The notes beneath the pieces were generated by a model, which made no database searches, had not been told where the DNA came from, and was given only the letters and a program-made list of their open reading frames with translations. Source: Desulfobulbaceae bacterium (GTDB lineage Bacteria > Desulfobacterota > Desulfobulbia > Desulfobulbales > Desulfobulbaceae). From it: 16,175 nucleotides of DNA. Each line of letters begins with the position of its first letter. The first letter of the stretch is position 1. Shown piece by piece: positions 1 to 6,802 of this stretch. The translations under genes were made by a program, and so were the position numbers. The stretch lies in contig JALVAI010000483.1 of assembly GCA_027011235.1 (NCBI GenBank), positions 1 to 16,175 on the forward strand. Direction: 5' to 3'.

Positions 1-125
1 CCATTGGTCTTGTTGTACGCTCATGGTATTTTTTTGTCAGTGTGCGAAATCGTCTCCACCTGCCCATGATCATTTGCAGGAGAGGCGGTTTTGCTTGAAT
101 GTCGAGGGTTTTTTTCTTTCGGCCA

Positions 126-256
126 CCTTGAAAAATTGCCTTTTCGCCCGATCTCTGCGTCACAGAAAAATGAAAAATGCTCACATATGTCTAATATGCT
201 TCGCTTTTTAATTTTCCTGTTCCTTGACCTCGAACGAAAAGTCTAATTTTTCAAGG
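126..256. repeat. 131-bp imperfect palindromic element
   Basis: The ends form a perfect 12-bp inverted repeat, CCTTGAAAAATT at 126-137 and AATTTTTCAAGG at 245-256. The stem continues inward with TTTTCGCCCGA (141-151) against TCGAACGAAAA (230-240), then with A/T-rich arms around 165-176 and 205-214. A short central pair, CATAT (184-188) and ATATG (194-198), surrounds a 5-nt loop. No transposase gene lies nearby. The layout resembles a MITE-like or dispersed intergenic palindrome, or a large transcribed hairpin. It ends 14 bp before the -35 of the SPFH operon. A second element of the same general design lies at 4317-4460. The 125 bases before it show no convincing gene. Confidence 0.7.
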
Positions 257-269
257 CACCCTTTCTTTT

Positions 270-299
270 TTGCTTTTTTCCCGGTCGCCGTACTATAAT
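270..299 (+). promoter_or_regulatory. Sigma-70-type promoter of the SPFH/zinc-ribbon operon
   Basis: The -35 is TTGCTT at 270-275 and the -10 is a perfect TATAAT at 294-299, separated by 18 bp. The expected transcript start is near 306, about 50 nt before the preferred start codon at 357. Because the promoter falls inside the longest possible reading frame (from TTG 270), it argues against that upstream start. Confidence 0.6.
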
Positions 300-356
300 T
301 CGTTTGATGAAGAGAGCAACTTTTACCAAGGGACAATGACAATCAAGGGAAAAAAT

Positions 357-1475
357 ATGGGTGTTGATAATGTGATTTTGTTGGAAAACCTGGAATGGTT
401 TGACGAAACCGGCCGGGAACTGCTGCACAGACTGCCAGAACACGGGTCCGGTGAAATAAAATGGGGCGCCCAGCTGACTGTCCGCGAGAGTCAGGCCGGG
501 GTCATGTATTACAAGGGCAGGGCCTGTGACGCCTTTGGTCCCGGCCGTCACACCCTGAAGACCGGCAATATTCCGATCCTGACGAAAATTCTGTCCGCGC
601 CCTGGGGCATGAAGAGTCCCCTGCGGGCCGAGGTCTATTTTGTCAATCTCAAGGTGTTTACCGACCTGAAATGGGGCACCCGTGATCCGGTTGCCTTTCG
701 GGATGCGGAGCTGGGTATGGTCCGTCTGCGCGCCCATGGCGTCTTCAATATCCGTGTCGTCCAGCCGGTGCTGTTTATCAACACCCTTGCTGGAACCATG
801 GGCAAATACACCTCTGAACAGGTCGAGGAATATTTAAAACGCGTCATTGTCTCCCGTTTCAATGATTATCTTGGCGAGAAATTACGCACCCTCTTTGATC
901 TGCCCGGACATTTCGATGCCCTGGCCCTGGGGCTTCAGCAGCGTCTGGCAAAGGATTTTGCCCGTTTCGGCCTTGCCCTGGATGGACTGTACATCACCTC
1001 CATTACCCCGCCCCAGGAGGTGCAGGCAGCCATTGATGATCGCAGCCGTCTAAGCGTGATTACGGATATGGACAAATTTGTCCGCATGAAAGCGGCCATG
1101 GCCATGGAAAAGGCCGCTGAAGGCGGCGGTGAAGCCGGGGCCGGCCTGGGTCTTGGTCTGGGTATGATGATGCCCGGCATGTTCGGCGGCCTGCAGACAC
1201 AAGCGTCGCCACAGGAAGAGGCAGCCGTTGTCCGTTGTCCGGAATGTGAGAATACCATTCCGGCCGATGCCCGCTTTTGCCCCTATTGCAGCCATCAGCT
1301 GGTGGTGATGCGAAAATGTGTCAACTGTGGAGAAAATTTAAGCGCTGAAGCCCGTTTTTGTCCACACTGCGGTCATCCGGCCGATGAAAAACCCGGAATT
1401 ACGGTCTGCCCCCACTGCCATGCCAATAATCTTCCCGGCTCGGCCTTCTGCAACCAATGCGGAAGAAAAATCTGA
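357..1475 (+). CDS. SPFH-domain protein with three C-terminal zinc ribbons
   Basis: The product has 372 residues. Residues 1 to about 225 match the SPFH (stomatin/prohibitin-like) fold as found in the bacterial 'virion core protein'-like group. A short helical stretch and a Gly/Met-rich linker (about 255-285) follow. Three CxxC-x10-CxxC zinc ribbons end the protein, at Cys294/297/308/311, Cys321/324/335/338 and Cys351/354/365/368. No signal peptide or membrane segment is seen, so a cytoplasmic, possibly membrane-associated oligomer is likely. ATG 357 is chosen because AGGGA lies 6 nt upstream and the promoter at 270-299 excludes the TTG at 270; ATG 336 is possible but has a badly spaced ribosome site. 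The next gene, another zinc-ribbon protein, follows after 21 nt and is probably a partner. The cellular role is unknown. Confidence 0.85.
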   Translation: MGVDNVILLENLEWFDETGRELLHRLPEHGSGEIKWGAQLTVRESQAGVMYYKGRACDAFGPGRHTLKTGNIPILTKILSAPWGMKSPLRAEVYFVNLKVFTDLKWGTRDPVAFRDAELGMVRLRAHGVFNIRVVQPVLFINTLAGTMGKYTSEQVEEYLKRVIVSRFNDYLGEKLRTLFDLPGHFDALALGLQQRLAKDFARFGLALDGLYITSITPPQEVQAAIDDRSRLSVITDMDKFVRMKAAMAMEKAAEGGGEAGAGLGLGLGMMMPGMFGGLQTQASPQEEAAVVRCPECENTIPADARFCPYCSHQLVVMRKCVNCGENLSAEARFCPHCGHPADEKPGITVCPHCHANNLPGSAFCNQCGRKI

Positions 1476-1496
1476 TGATGGCCCTGGCTGCAGCCC

Positions 1497-2828
1497 GTGC
1501 ATATTAAGGTAGAACAGGCCTGCCCGCAGTGTGGGGCGCCGATAGTTGTACAGGAAACAGACCGTCTGCTTACCTGTCCCTATTGCGAGGTCAAGAGTTT
1601 TATTCGCGCAAACGGTGTTTTTCGCTACTACCTGCCGCCGAAGCATGAGAACAAGTGGGATACGCCGTTGTTGTATGTGCCGTATCTGCGGTTTAAGGGA
1701 TCGATTTTTGTTGTTAACGAGGCGGGAATCGGCCATAGGGTTGTGGACACGACCCAGATAGGTGTGGATGTTCCGGGATTGCCTCCGTCTCTGGGGGTTC
1801 GCCCTCAGGTCATGCCGGTCAGACGACTGGCGCCGCAGATTTCGGGCCGCTATCTCCCATTGACCTTAAAGGCCCGCGCCGTGCTGGAAAAGGCCATCCG
1901 TCTGACTCCCCTGCGGCTGGAACAAAAAGAGACCGTGCGCAAACCGGTCAGCTATGACGGCGGGGAGTTGGTTTACGAATTCTCCACCAGGGTGAAAACG
2001 GTCGAATATTCAGCCCACAGCCGTTTTCTGCATCGGGCCTTCATCGGTGAGACGGTATCCTTTGTCTATCTGCCCGTTGCCAGGCGGGAAGATCGGTTGG
2101 TTGATGCTGTTACCGGCAATACTCTGCTGCGGTTGGAGCATCCAGCCGAAGCCCTGCCGTCGGCAACTCCGTTTAAGTCAGGCTGGCAGGAGAAATTTAC
2201 CGCCACCCTTTGTCCCCGGTGCGGGGAAAGCCTTGAAGGAGAGGGGGATTGCCTTGTCATGACCTGCGCCAACTGCGATACGGTCTGGGCCATTGGCCGG
2301 GAGAAACTGGAATCGGTCGACTGGCAGATGGTTCCGGGCGGCCGGAGAACGACCATGTATCTGGGGTTTTGGCGAATTTCCTGTGAGATACCTGTTCTTG
2401 ATATCCGGAGTTTTGCGGATTTTGTTCGCCAGACCAATCAAGCCATGATTGTCCGTTCTTCCTGGGAGATGCAAGAGATGAGTTTCTGGATTCCCGCCTT
2501 CAAGTTACGGCCCAGGGTATTTCTCCGGGTCGGCAGGAATGCAACCATCAGCCAGTGGCGGCTTGCTCCCGGTCCCGGCCATGTCACCGATTCCATGTAT
2601 CCGGTGACCCTGCCCGCCTCCGAGGCCAGGCAGTCGGTTAAGGTTATCCTGGCTGCCACCTCTGCCGCCAGGAAAAACATATTTCCCTTCCTGCCCAAGG
2701 TGCGACTTGAAAAGACGGCAACCCGGCTTGTCTATCTTCCCTTTGTCGACAAGGGACACGACTGGTACCAGCCCCAAAGTGGCATAACGGTTGCCAAGGC
2801 TGTGCTCCGTTTCGGCCGTAGTTTGTGA
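1497..2828 (+). CDS. Zinc-ribbon protein of unknown function, partner of the SPFH protein
   Basis: The product has 443 residues and starts at GTG 1497; no in-frame ATG lies between the upstream stop and that codon. An N-terminal zinc ribbon is formed by Cys9/Cys12 and Cys27/Cys30. A second is formed by Cys239/Cys242 and Cys257/Cys260, splitting the protein into two similar-sized halves that may be related. Both halves contain aromatic stretches of the type 'LLYVPYLRFKG' and 'VSFVYLPVARR', suggesting beta-rich repeats. No signal peptide, membrane helix or catalytic motif is recognised. It lies 21 nt downstream of the SPFH gene on the same strand, so the two are co-transcribed and may act together at a membrane or as a scaffold. 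No function is assigned. Confidence 0.75.
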   Translation: MHIKVEQACPQCGAPIVVQETDRLLTCPYCEVKSFIRANGVFRYYLPPKHENKWDTPLLYVPYLRFKGSIFVVNEAGIGHRVVDTTQIGVDVPGLPPSLGVRPQVMPVRRLAPQISGRYLPLTLKARAVLEKAIRLTPLRLEQKETVRKPVSYDGGELVYEFSTRVKTVEYSAHSRFLHRAFIGETVSFVYLPVARREDRLVDAVTGNTLLRLEHPAEALPSATPFKSGWQEKFTATLCPRCGESLEGEGDCLVMTCANCDTVWAIGREKLESVDWQMVPGGRRTTMYLGFWRISCEIPVLDIRSFADFVRQTNQAMIVRSSWEMQEMSFWIPAFKLRPRVFLRVGRNATISQWRLAPGPGHVTDSMYPVTLPASEARQSVKVILAATSAARKNIFPFLPKVRLEKTATRLVYLPFVDKGHDWYQPQSGITVAKAVLRFGRSL

Positions 2829-3116
2829 TGGTGTTTTGTTCATTATATATGGCGCATTGAACAGCTATCTGGTAATTACCTCAATTTGTATATACCTTGA
2901 TGTTATATATTACAAAAGACTGCTCCGGAAAGAATCAATAAAAGAATGAAAGTTATAACAAGTCGTTACAGTAGACAGGCGGGCGCGGCGGTTTCTCGGA
3001 ACTCAGTCTTGCTGCCAAGGTTACAGGTCAACCAAAGCTCTGAGGAATAATCTCCGCCGGTCCCTGTGTACGGTCGATATAAAAAAATATCACAGTGTTA
3101 GAGAAGGGAGATAAAT
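2829..3116. other. AT-rich spacer before the toxin-antitoxin locus
   Basis: This 288-bp stretch holds no convincing gene. It contains a 10-bp palindrome (GGTAATTACC, 2871-2880) and a short GC-rich patch near 2979-2996. No clear hairpin-plus-T-run terminator is seen after the zinc-ribbon operon. The antitoxin promoter must lie at its right end, where a GATATAAA (-10-like) sequence occurs near 3075, but no good -35 accompanies it. Confidence 0.4.
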
Positions 3117-3350
3117 ATGCCAATGTCAATAGATGAAATATTAACTGAAGCCCAGGTCCTCCCCAATGAGGCTAAGGCAATATTGGCTGAAAAGCTTATT
3201 GCCAGTATTAAAGAAGAAATTGCCCCGCAAATAACAAAAAATCACCTGGAAGAAGTCAAAAAAAGAAGAGATGAGATTCTTGCCGGCATGGTTCGGCCTC
3301 TAAACGGAGACGAGTGTTTGGCCAAAGTCAGGGAAATAATTGATCAGTGA
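3117..3350 (+). CDS. RelB-type antitoxin (addiction module component family)
   Basis: The 77-residue product matches the short 'addiction module component' antitoxin family. Its N-terminus (SIDEILTEAQVLP) is typical, and the middle helix AKAILAEKLIASI and acidic C-terminal half follow. In this family the N-terminal part usually drives dimerisation and operator binding while the C-terminus wraps the RelE/ParE toxin. An AAGGGAG ribosome site lies 6 nt upstream of ATG 3117. Its stop TGA overlaps the GTG start of the toxin gene (GTGA at 3347-3350), which indicates translational coupling. Base composition is clearly AT-richer than the flanking genes, consistent with horizontal acquisition. The partner toxin is broken, so this may now be an orphan antitoxin. 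Confidence 0.8.
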   Translation: MPMSIDEILTEAQVLPNEAKAILAEKLIASIKEEIAPQITKNHLEEVKKRRDEILAGMVRPLNGDECLAKVREIIDQ

Positions 3351-3643
3351 ATTATAAATTTCATCCCGCGGCCTTCCAGGAATACTCTGAAGCTGCTCTA
3401 TACTATTTTAAAATTTCGCCATCTCTTGCCAGGGCATTTGTTGCAGAGACAGAAAGCGGTATCAACCATATTATTCAATTTCCTTAAAGTTGGCAGCAAG
3501 TTGACACTGGTGTCCGTCGGTACCTGATCAAACGGTTCCCTTTTGGTATATATTATACGATCGAAGATAATAATTCTGTTATGATCCAGGCTGTTATGCA
3601 CTTGAGTCGCAAGCCTGGTTACTGGAAAACCCGTCTTGGGTAA
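3347..3643 (+). pseudogene. RelE/ParE-family toxin gene interrupted by an in-frame stop
   Basis: Reading from GTG 3347, the first 46 codons give a typical RelE/ParE start (FHPAA, EYSEAALYYF, then LARAFVAETESGINHI, ending QFP). Codon 47 is TAA (3485-3487). The same frame then continues without any shift to a TAA at 3641-3643. That part encodes the conserved second half of the family: VRRYLIKRFPFGIYYTI and AVMHLSRKPGYW. Total length would be 98 codons, normal for this family. The lesion is therefore a single nonsense change, for example from GAA or TAT, and not a frameshift. The lost half contains the strand and C-terminal motifs needed for the toxin fold, so the product should be inactive unless the stop is read through or is a sequencing error. 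Confidence 0.85.
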
Positions 3644-3723
3644 AGGCGCAGATCAAGAAGAGTGGAGCGTCGGGACAGGCCTTCATGATATTGGTCGTAT
3701 GTTGGCAATCATTCCATAATAAA

Positions 3724-3756
3724 TTCCATACTATATATAGTACACTGTATAACAGT
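3724..3756 (+). promoter_or_regulatory. Palindromic operator-like cluster and possible promoter before the deaminase
   Basis: The stretch contains a perfect 14-bp palindrome TACTATATATAGTA (3729-3742). Directly after it is a second dyad, ACTGT-ATA-ACAGT (3744-3756). A possible promoter overlaps both: TTCCAT (3724-3729), 18 bp, TATAAC (3748-3753). The deaminase start lies about 60 nt downstream. The promoter match is modest; the palindromes are direct observations. Confidence 0.3.
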
Positions 3757-3814
3757 TCCCAGGTGAGCAAGGTTTTTCGCTATTACCAGGGAATATCTTC
3801 CCGTCGACGATTTT

Positions 3815-4318
3815 ATGGATCACACCTATTATATGCAACAGGCCCTGAAGGAGGCGGAAACCGCCCTTGATTGCGGCGAATTTCCGGTGGGCTGCGTGCT
3901 GGTGGCCGAAGGGAAAATCGTGGCCAGCGGCCATCGACAAAACAGCACCGAGGGCGCCCTTAACGAGATCGACCATGCCGAAGTGGTGACGTTGCGCCGA
4001 CTGTTGCGGGAGCGGCCGAAAACGGATTGCAGCCGTATGATAGTCTATTCAACCATGGAGCCCTGTTTGATGTGCTTTTCCACCATGCTGCTCTCTGGCC
4101 TGCGCCGGTTTGTGTACGGGTATGAAGACATTATGGGAGGCGGCACCAATCTGCCCCTGTATCAGCTCAATCCCCTTTATGCCGGGATGCAGGCAGAAGT
4201 CAACGTCGAGGCCGGCGTACTTCGTAATGAGTGTCTTGCCCTGTTCCAACAGTTTTTTCGCAACTTTCCCTACTGGCAGGACAGTCTGCTTAGCAGGTAT
4301 ACCCTTGCCCAACCCTGA
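3815..4318 (+). CDS. Nucleoside deaminase (cytidine/TadA-like deaminase superfamily)
   Basis: The product has 167 residues. The zinc and catalytic motifs are clear: His54-Ala-Glu56 (HAE) and Pro83-Cys84-x2-Cys87 (PCLMC), where the His and two Cys bind zinc and the Glu shuttles the proton. The N-terminal YYMQQALKEAETAL and GEFPVGCVLV match the core of the family. The motif after the cysteines is PCLMCFST, where canonical tRNA adenosine deaminases have an A-G-A pattern, and RRFVYGYEDIMGGGTN is also unlike TadA. A base or nucleoside deaminase (for example guanine or cytosine type) is therefore as likely as tRNA A34 editing. No strong ribosome site precedes ATG 3815, but no other start fits. It appears to stand alone. 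Confidence 0.8.
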   Translation: MDHTYYMQQALKEAETALDCGEFPVGCVLVAEGKIVASGHRQNSTEGALNEIDHAEVVTLRRLLRERPKTDCSRMIVYSTMEPCLMCFSTMLLSGLRRFVYGYEDIMGGGTNLPLYQLNPLYAGMQAEVNVEAGVLRNECLALFQQFFRNFPYWQDSLLSRYTLAQP

Positions 4319-4460
4319 TGGCGTCGTAAAAACTTCGATCTATGGCGTCCTGTCCCGGGGCGACTCGTTGGCATACTACCTGTATAGTCGAGACCCGCCC
4401 CGGAACACTACTCCTCGGAGTCTGCGCTTACCTGCATATCTGTGTTTTTACTTGGCCATC
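4317..4460. repeat. 144-bp imperfect palindromic element
   Basis: The outer arms are GATGGC-gtc-GTAAAAAC-ttc-GAT (4317-4339) and the inverse ATC-tgt-GTTTTTAC-ttg-GCCATC (4438-4460), so the matching blocks keep identical spacing. Inner arms pair CCGGGGCG (4355-4362) with CGCCCCGG (4396-4403), CGACT (4361-4365) with AGTCG (4386-4390), and ATAC (4373-4376) with GTAT (4382-4385) around a 5-nt loop. The left end overlaps the last codons of the deaminase gene. The element fills most of the gap before the radical SAM gene. Its design (outer arms plus central short hairpin with 5-nt loop, and a shared CGATCT near the left arm) resembles the element at 126-256. Confidence 0.7.
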
Positions 4461-4514
4461 TTTGAAAAAATTGGACCTTTCATGAGTTTATCAACCCCTA
4501 CAGGATACAAAACA

Positions 4515-5531
4515 ATGAACTCTTCAGTTGCCCGGACGGTTGGATTTATTCCGGGAGAGCGTAACGTGTTTTTTCATCTGCTCACCGGGTGCAATCTGAG
4601 CTGCAAACACTGTTATATCAACCCTTCCCAGCATGGCACCGCTACCTTGCCCCTTGAGACCGTGCGCGCCTGGCTGAAATGTTTTTCCCGGCCGGAGCGG
4701 GAAACCAACCTGATTCTGCTTGGGGGCGAGCCGACCATGCATCCCGATCTTGCGGAAATTATCCGCTCGGCCAAGGGGATGAATTACCATGTCACTGTGG
4801 ATTCCAACGGTTATTTGTTCCATGACCTGCTTGAGAGGGTAAGCCCCCGGGAACTTGATTTTCTCAGCTTCAGCCTGGATGGACCGGAGGCGGCGGTCAA
4901 CGATCCCATCCGCGGCCACGGGGTGTTTGCGACCTGCACTGAAAATCTCAAAAAAGCGGTGGCAAAGGGGTTTCATACCAGCCTGATCTATACGGTGTCT
5001 GGCCTGAATATCGACCATTTGCACCGGATGCCGGAGTTGGTTGCCGACTGGGGAGTGGAGCGATTTTTTATCCAGGTGATCGGTCTGCGGGGAAAACCGG
5101 CCGCAGGCGCCCCGGCCCCGGAAATGGCCTGGCAGGTTGATCCCGGCCACTGGCTGGCAGTGGTGCCGGAGGTGGCCGCCCGGGCAGCTGAACTTGGGGT
5201 GGCCGTCACCTTTCCCAAGGTTTTTCTGGATTCTGGAGAACCATTTGAGTGCGCCGGTCTGGTGGCGGAAAACTTTTTTATTTTTCCCAACGGCCGGGTT
5301 TATCAGTGCCCGCTCTGCGAGGATTATCCCATCCACGCCTTTGCCATGGAAAATGACCGGTTGGTCAGGCATGCGGGGCTCAATGAAGATCGTTTTTTTA
5401 CCCTCACCATTCCCGAGGGCTGTGTTATGAACAAGTTGCTGCAGCCGGAAAATATTGAATATCTTGACGATGGCACACCGAGGCACCGCATTTCCTGCTG
5501 CCTGCTCAAGCAGCATATTGATCCGCAATAG
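4515..5531 (+). CDS. Radical SAM enzyme with C-terminal cysteine-rich region
   Basis: From ATG 4515 the product has 338 residues. The [4Fe-4S]-SAM motif is Cys26-x3-Cys30-x2-Cys33 (CNLSCKHC), followed by LLGGEPTMHPD (SAM-binding GGEP-type strand) and LSFSLDGP. The C-terminal third has further cysteines at 246, 265, 268, 303, 328 and 329. The segment FPNGRVYQCPLC resembles the SPASM-type region that binds auxiliary clusters, though spacing is not canonical. AGGA lies 9 nt upstream of ATG 4515; an in-frame ATG at 4482 would add 11 residues. The next gene, a TPR-methyltransferase, begins 8 nt after the stop, so the two probably act in one pathway. SPASM-like enzymes often modify peptides or proteins or mature cofactors; the substrate here is unknown. 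Confidence 0.8.
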   Translation: MNSSVARTVGFIPGERNVFFHLLTGCNLSCKHCYINPSQHGTATLPLETVRAWLKCFSRPERETNLILLGGEPTMHPDLAEIIRSAKGMNYHVTVDSNGYLFHDLLERVSPRELDFLSFSLDGPEAAVNDPIRGHGVFATCTENLKKAVAKGFHTSLIYTVSGLNIDHLHRMPELVADWGVERFFIQVIGLRGKPAAGAPAPEMAWQVDPGHWLAVVPEVAARAAELGVAVTFPKVFLDSGEPFECAGLVAENFFIFPNGRVYQCPLCEDYPIHAFAMENDRLVRHAGLNEDRFFTLTIPEGCVMNKLLQPENIEYLDDGTPRHRISCCLLKQHIDPQ

Positions 5532-5539
5532 TTCCCATT

Positions 5540-6736
5540 ATGGCTGACGTGGAAGAGCTGCAGGGCCTTTACCAGGATGCCCTGGACCTGCATGAACAGG
5601 GAGAATTTCAGGCCGCCGCCGGGCTGTATGAAAAAATCCTTGCCCGGTTTCCGGATGCCGATCTTGTCCTTTACAATCTGGGCCTGGCCCTGTATGAGCA
5701 AAAAAAGTTCGCCGGGGCAGCCGCCGCCTTTCTCCGTGCCGCCAAAATAAATGGTGATGATCCGGATTACTGGTTTAATGCCGGCCTTTCCCTGAAACAG
5801 GACGGACGTTTTGAAGAGGCGACTGCCGCCTATGAACAGGCAGCTGTTCTTAAACCGGATGATGCCGATATTCCGTATAATCTTGGCTGCTGCCTCCAGG
5901 CGGCAGGCAATGTCCGGGCAGCTGCCCGCGCCTATGAAAAGGTTCTGGAACTCGTCCCCGACCATGCTTCCGCCCTGGGTAACCTTGCCTGTTGTGTTCA
6001 TCGAAGCGGTGACCATGGCCGGGCAGCGCAACTGTACAGACGCCTGCTGGCCCTGCAGCCCGACCATGCCTCTGCCCGCTACATGCTTGATGCCCTGAGC
6101 GGGAAAAACACCGCGGCCCCGCCTCCTGAATATGTACAGGACCTTTTTGACGGCTACGCCGGGAATTTTGAGCACGATCTGCTGGAGAATCTTTCCTATC
6201 GCGTTCCCCTGTTGCTGGCCGCTTTACTAAAAAACACCATCGGGCCGGGAACAGGCGTCATGCGGGTGCTGGACCTGGGATGCGGCACCGGCCTTGCCGG
6301 AGCGGCAATGGCGTCATGGGCCGCCCACCTGACCGGTGTTGATCTGTCTGCCAACATGATGGCCGCGGCCAGGGAAAAGGGATGTTACGATCAACTTTTT
6401 GTCGGTGACGTGATTGACGTCATGCATGCACTGGATCAGCCGTTTGATCTGCTACTGGCAGCTGATGTGTTGACCTATCTTGGTGATCTGCGCCCCCTGT
6501 TTAACGCGGCGGCAACATCGGTAATCCCGGGTGGGCTCTTTTGTTTTTCCACCGAGAAGGGGGAAAAGGATGACTGGCTCCTCCGGTCCACAGGTCGTTA
6601 TGCGCATCATCGCAGATATATCTGCCGGATGGCGGAAGAACATGGCTGGGAGAAGGTAGAGATGCGAACTGCCCGGATCAGAAAGGAAGGAGATGATTGG
6701 GTTTTCGGCAATCTTTTTTTGTTGCGAAAAAAATAG
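5540..6736 (+). CDS. TPR-repeat SAM-dependent methyltransferase
   Basis: The product has 398 residues. Residues about 5-184 are five tetratricopeptide repeats (pattern such as DYWFNAGLSLKQDGRFEEA). Residues about 198-398 form a class I methyltransferase with motif I VLDLGCGTG at 243-251 and the entry sequence YVQDLFDGYAGNFEHDL, typical of the 'predicted methyltransferase with TPR repeats' group. TPRs generally bind a protein partner or substrate. The gene begins 8 nt after the radical SAM gene and lacks a strong ribosome site of its own, consistent with translational coupling. No signal peptide is present, so it acts in the cytoplasm. Substrate unknown; small-molecule or protein methylation are both possible. 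Confidence 0.85.
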   Translation: MADVEELQGLYQDALDLHEQGEFQAAAGLYEKILARFPDADLVLYNLGLALYEQKKFAGAAAAFLRAAKINGDDPDYWFNAGLSLKQDGRFEEATAAYEQAAVLKPDDADIPYNLGCCLQAAGNVRAAARAYEKVLELVPDHASALGNLACCVHRSGDHGRAAQLYRRLLALQPDHASARYMLDALSGKNTAAPPPEYVQDLFDGYAGNFEHDLLENLSYRVPLLLAALLKNTIGPGTGVMRVLDLGCGTGLAGAAMASWAAHLTGVDLSANMMAAAREKGCYDQLFVGDVIDVMHALDQPFDLLLAADVLTYLGDLRPLFNAAATSVIPGGLFCFSTEKGEKDDWLLRSTGRYAHHRRYICRMAEEHGWEKVEMRTARIRKEGDDWVFGNLFLLRKK

Positions 6737-6802
6737 AGAGGTAACCGGGAATCAGTTTTGCCCTGGAAAGAATGTTTCGAGTGCCAGCTCTGCCTCAGAG
6801 GC

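Noticed and set aside
23..211. A 62-codon open frame at the left edge
   Set aside because: No ribosome site, no recognisable protein pattern, and its second half lies inside the long palindrome at 126-256.
2949..3000. TATAACAAGTCGTTAC followed by a GC-rich patch looked like the left end of an integron attC site
   Set aside because: No inverse-complementary right end with a matching GTTRRRY-type core is found before the antitoxin gene, and no integrase is present.
3815..4318. Naming the deaminase tadA
   Set aside because: The HAE and PCxxC motifs fit the superfamily, but the residues after the cysteines and the C-terminal half differ from tRNA adenosine deaminases.
4524..5528. Minus-strand open frame (334 codons) opposite the radical SAM gene
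   Set aside because: The + strand frame has the CxxxCxxC and GGEP motifs; the opposite frame shows only composition-driven residues.
6737..6802. Terminator between the convergent methyltransferase and regulator genes
   Set aside because: Only a short GCCTC-A-GAGGC dyad (6792-6802) without a T-run is present; too weak to call.
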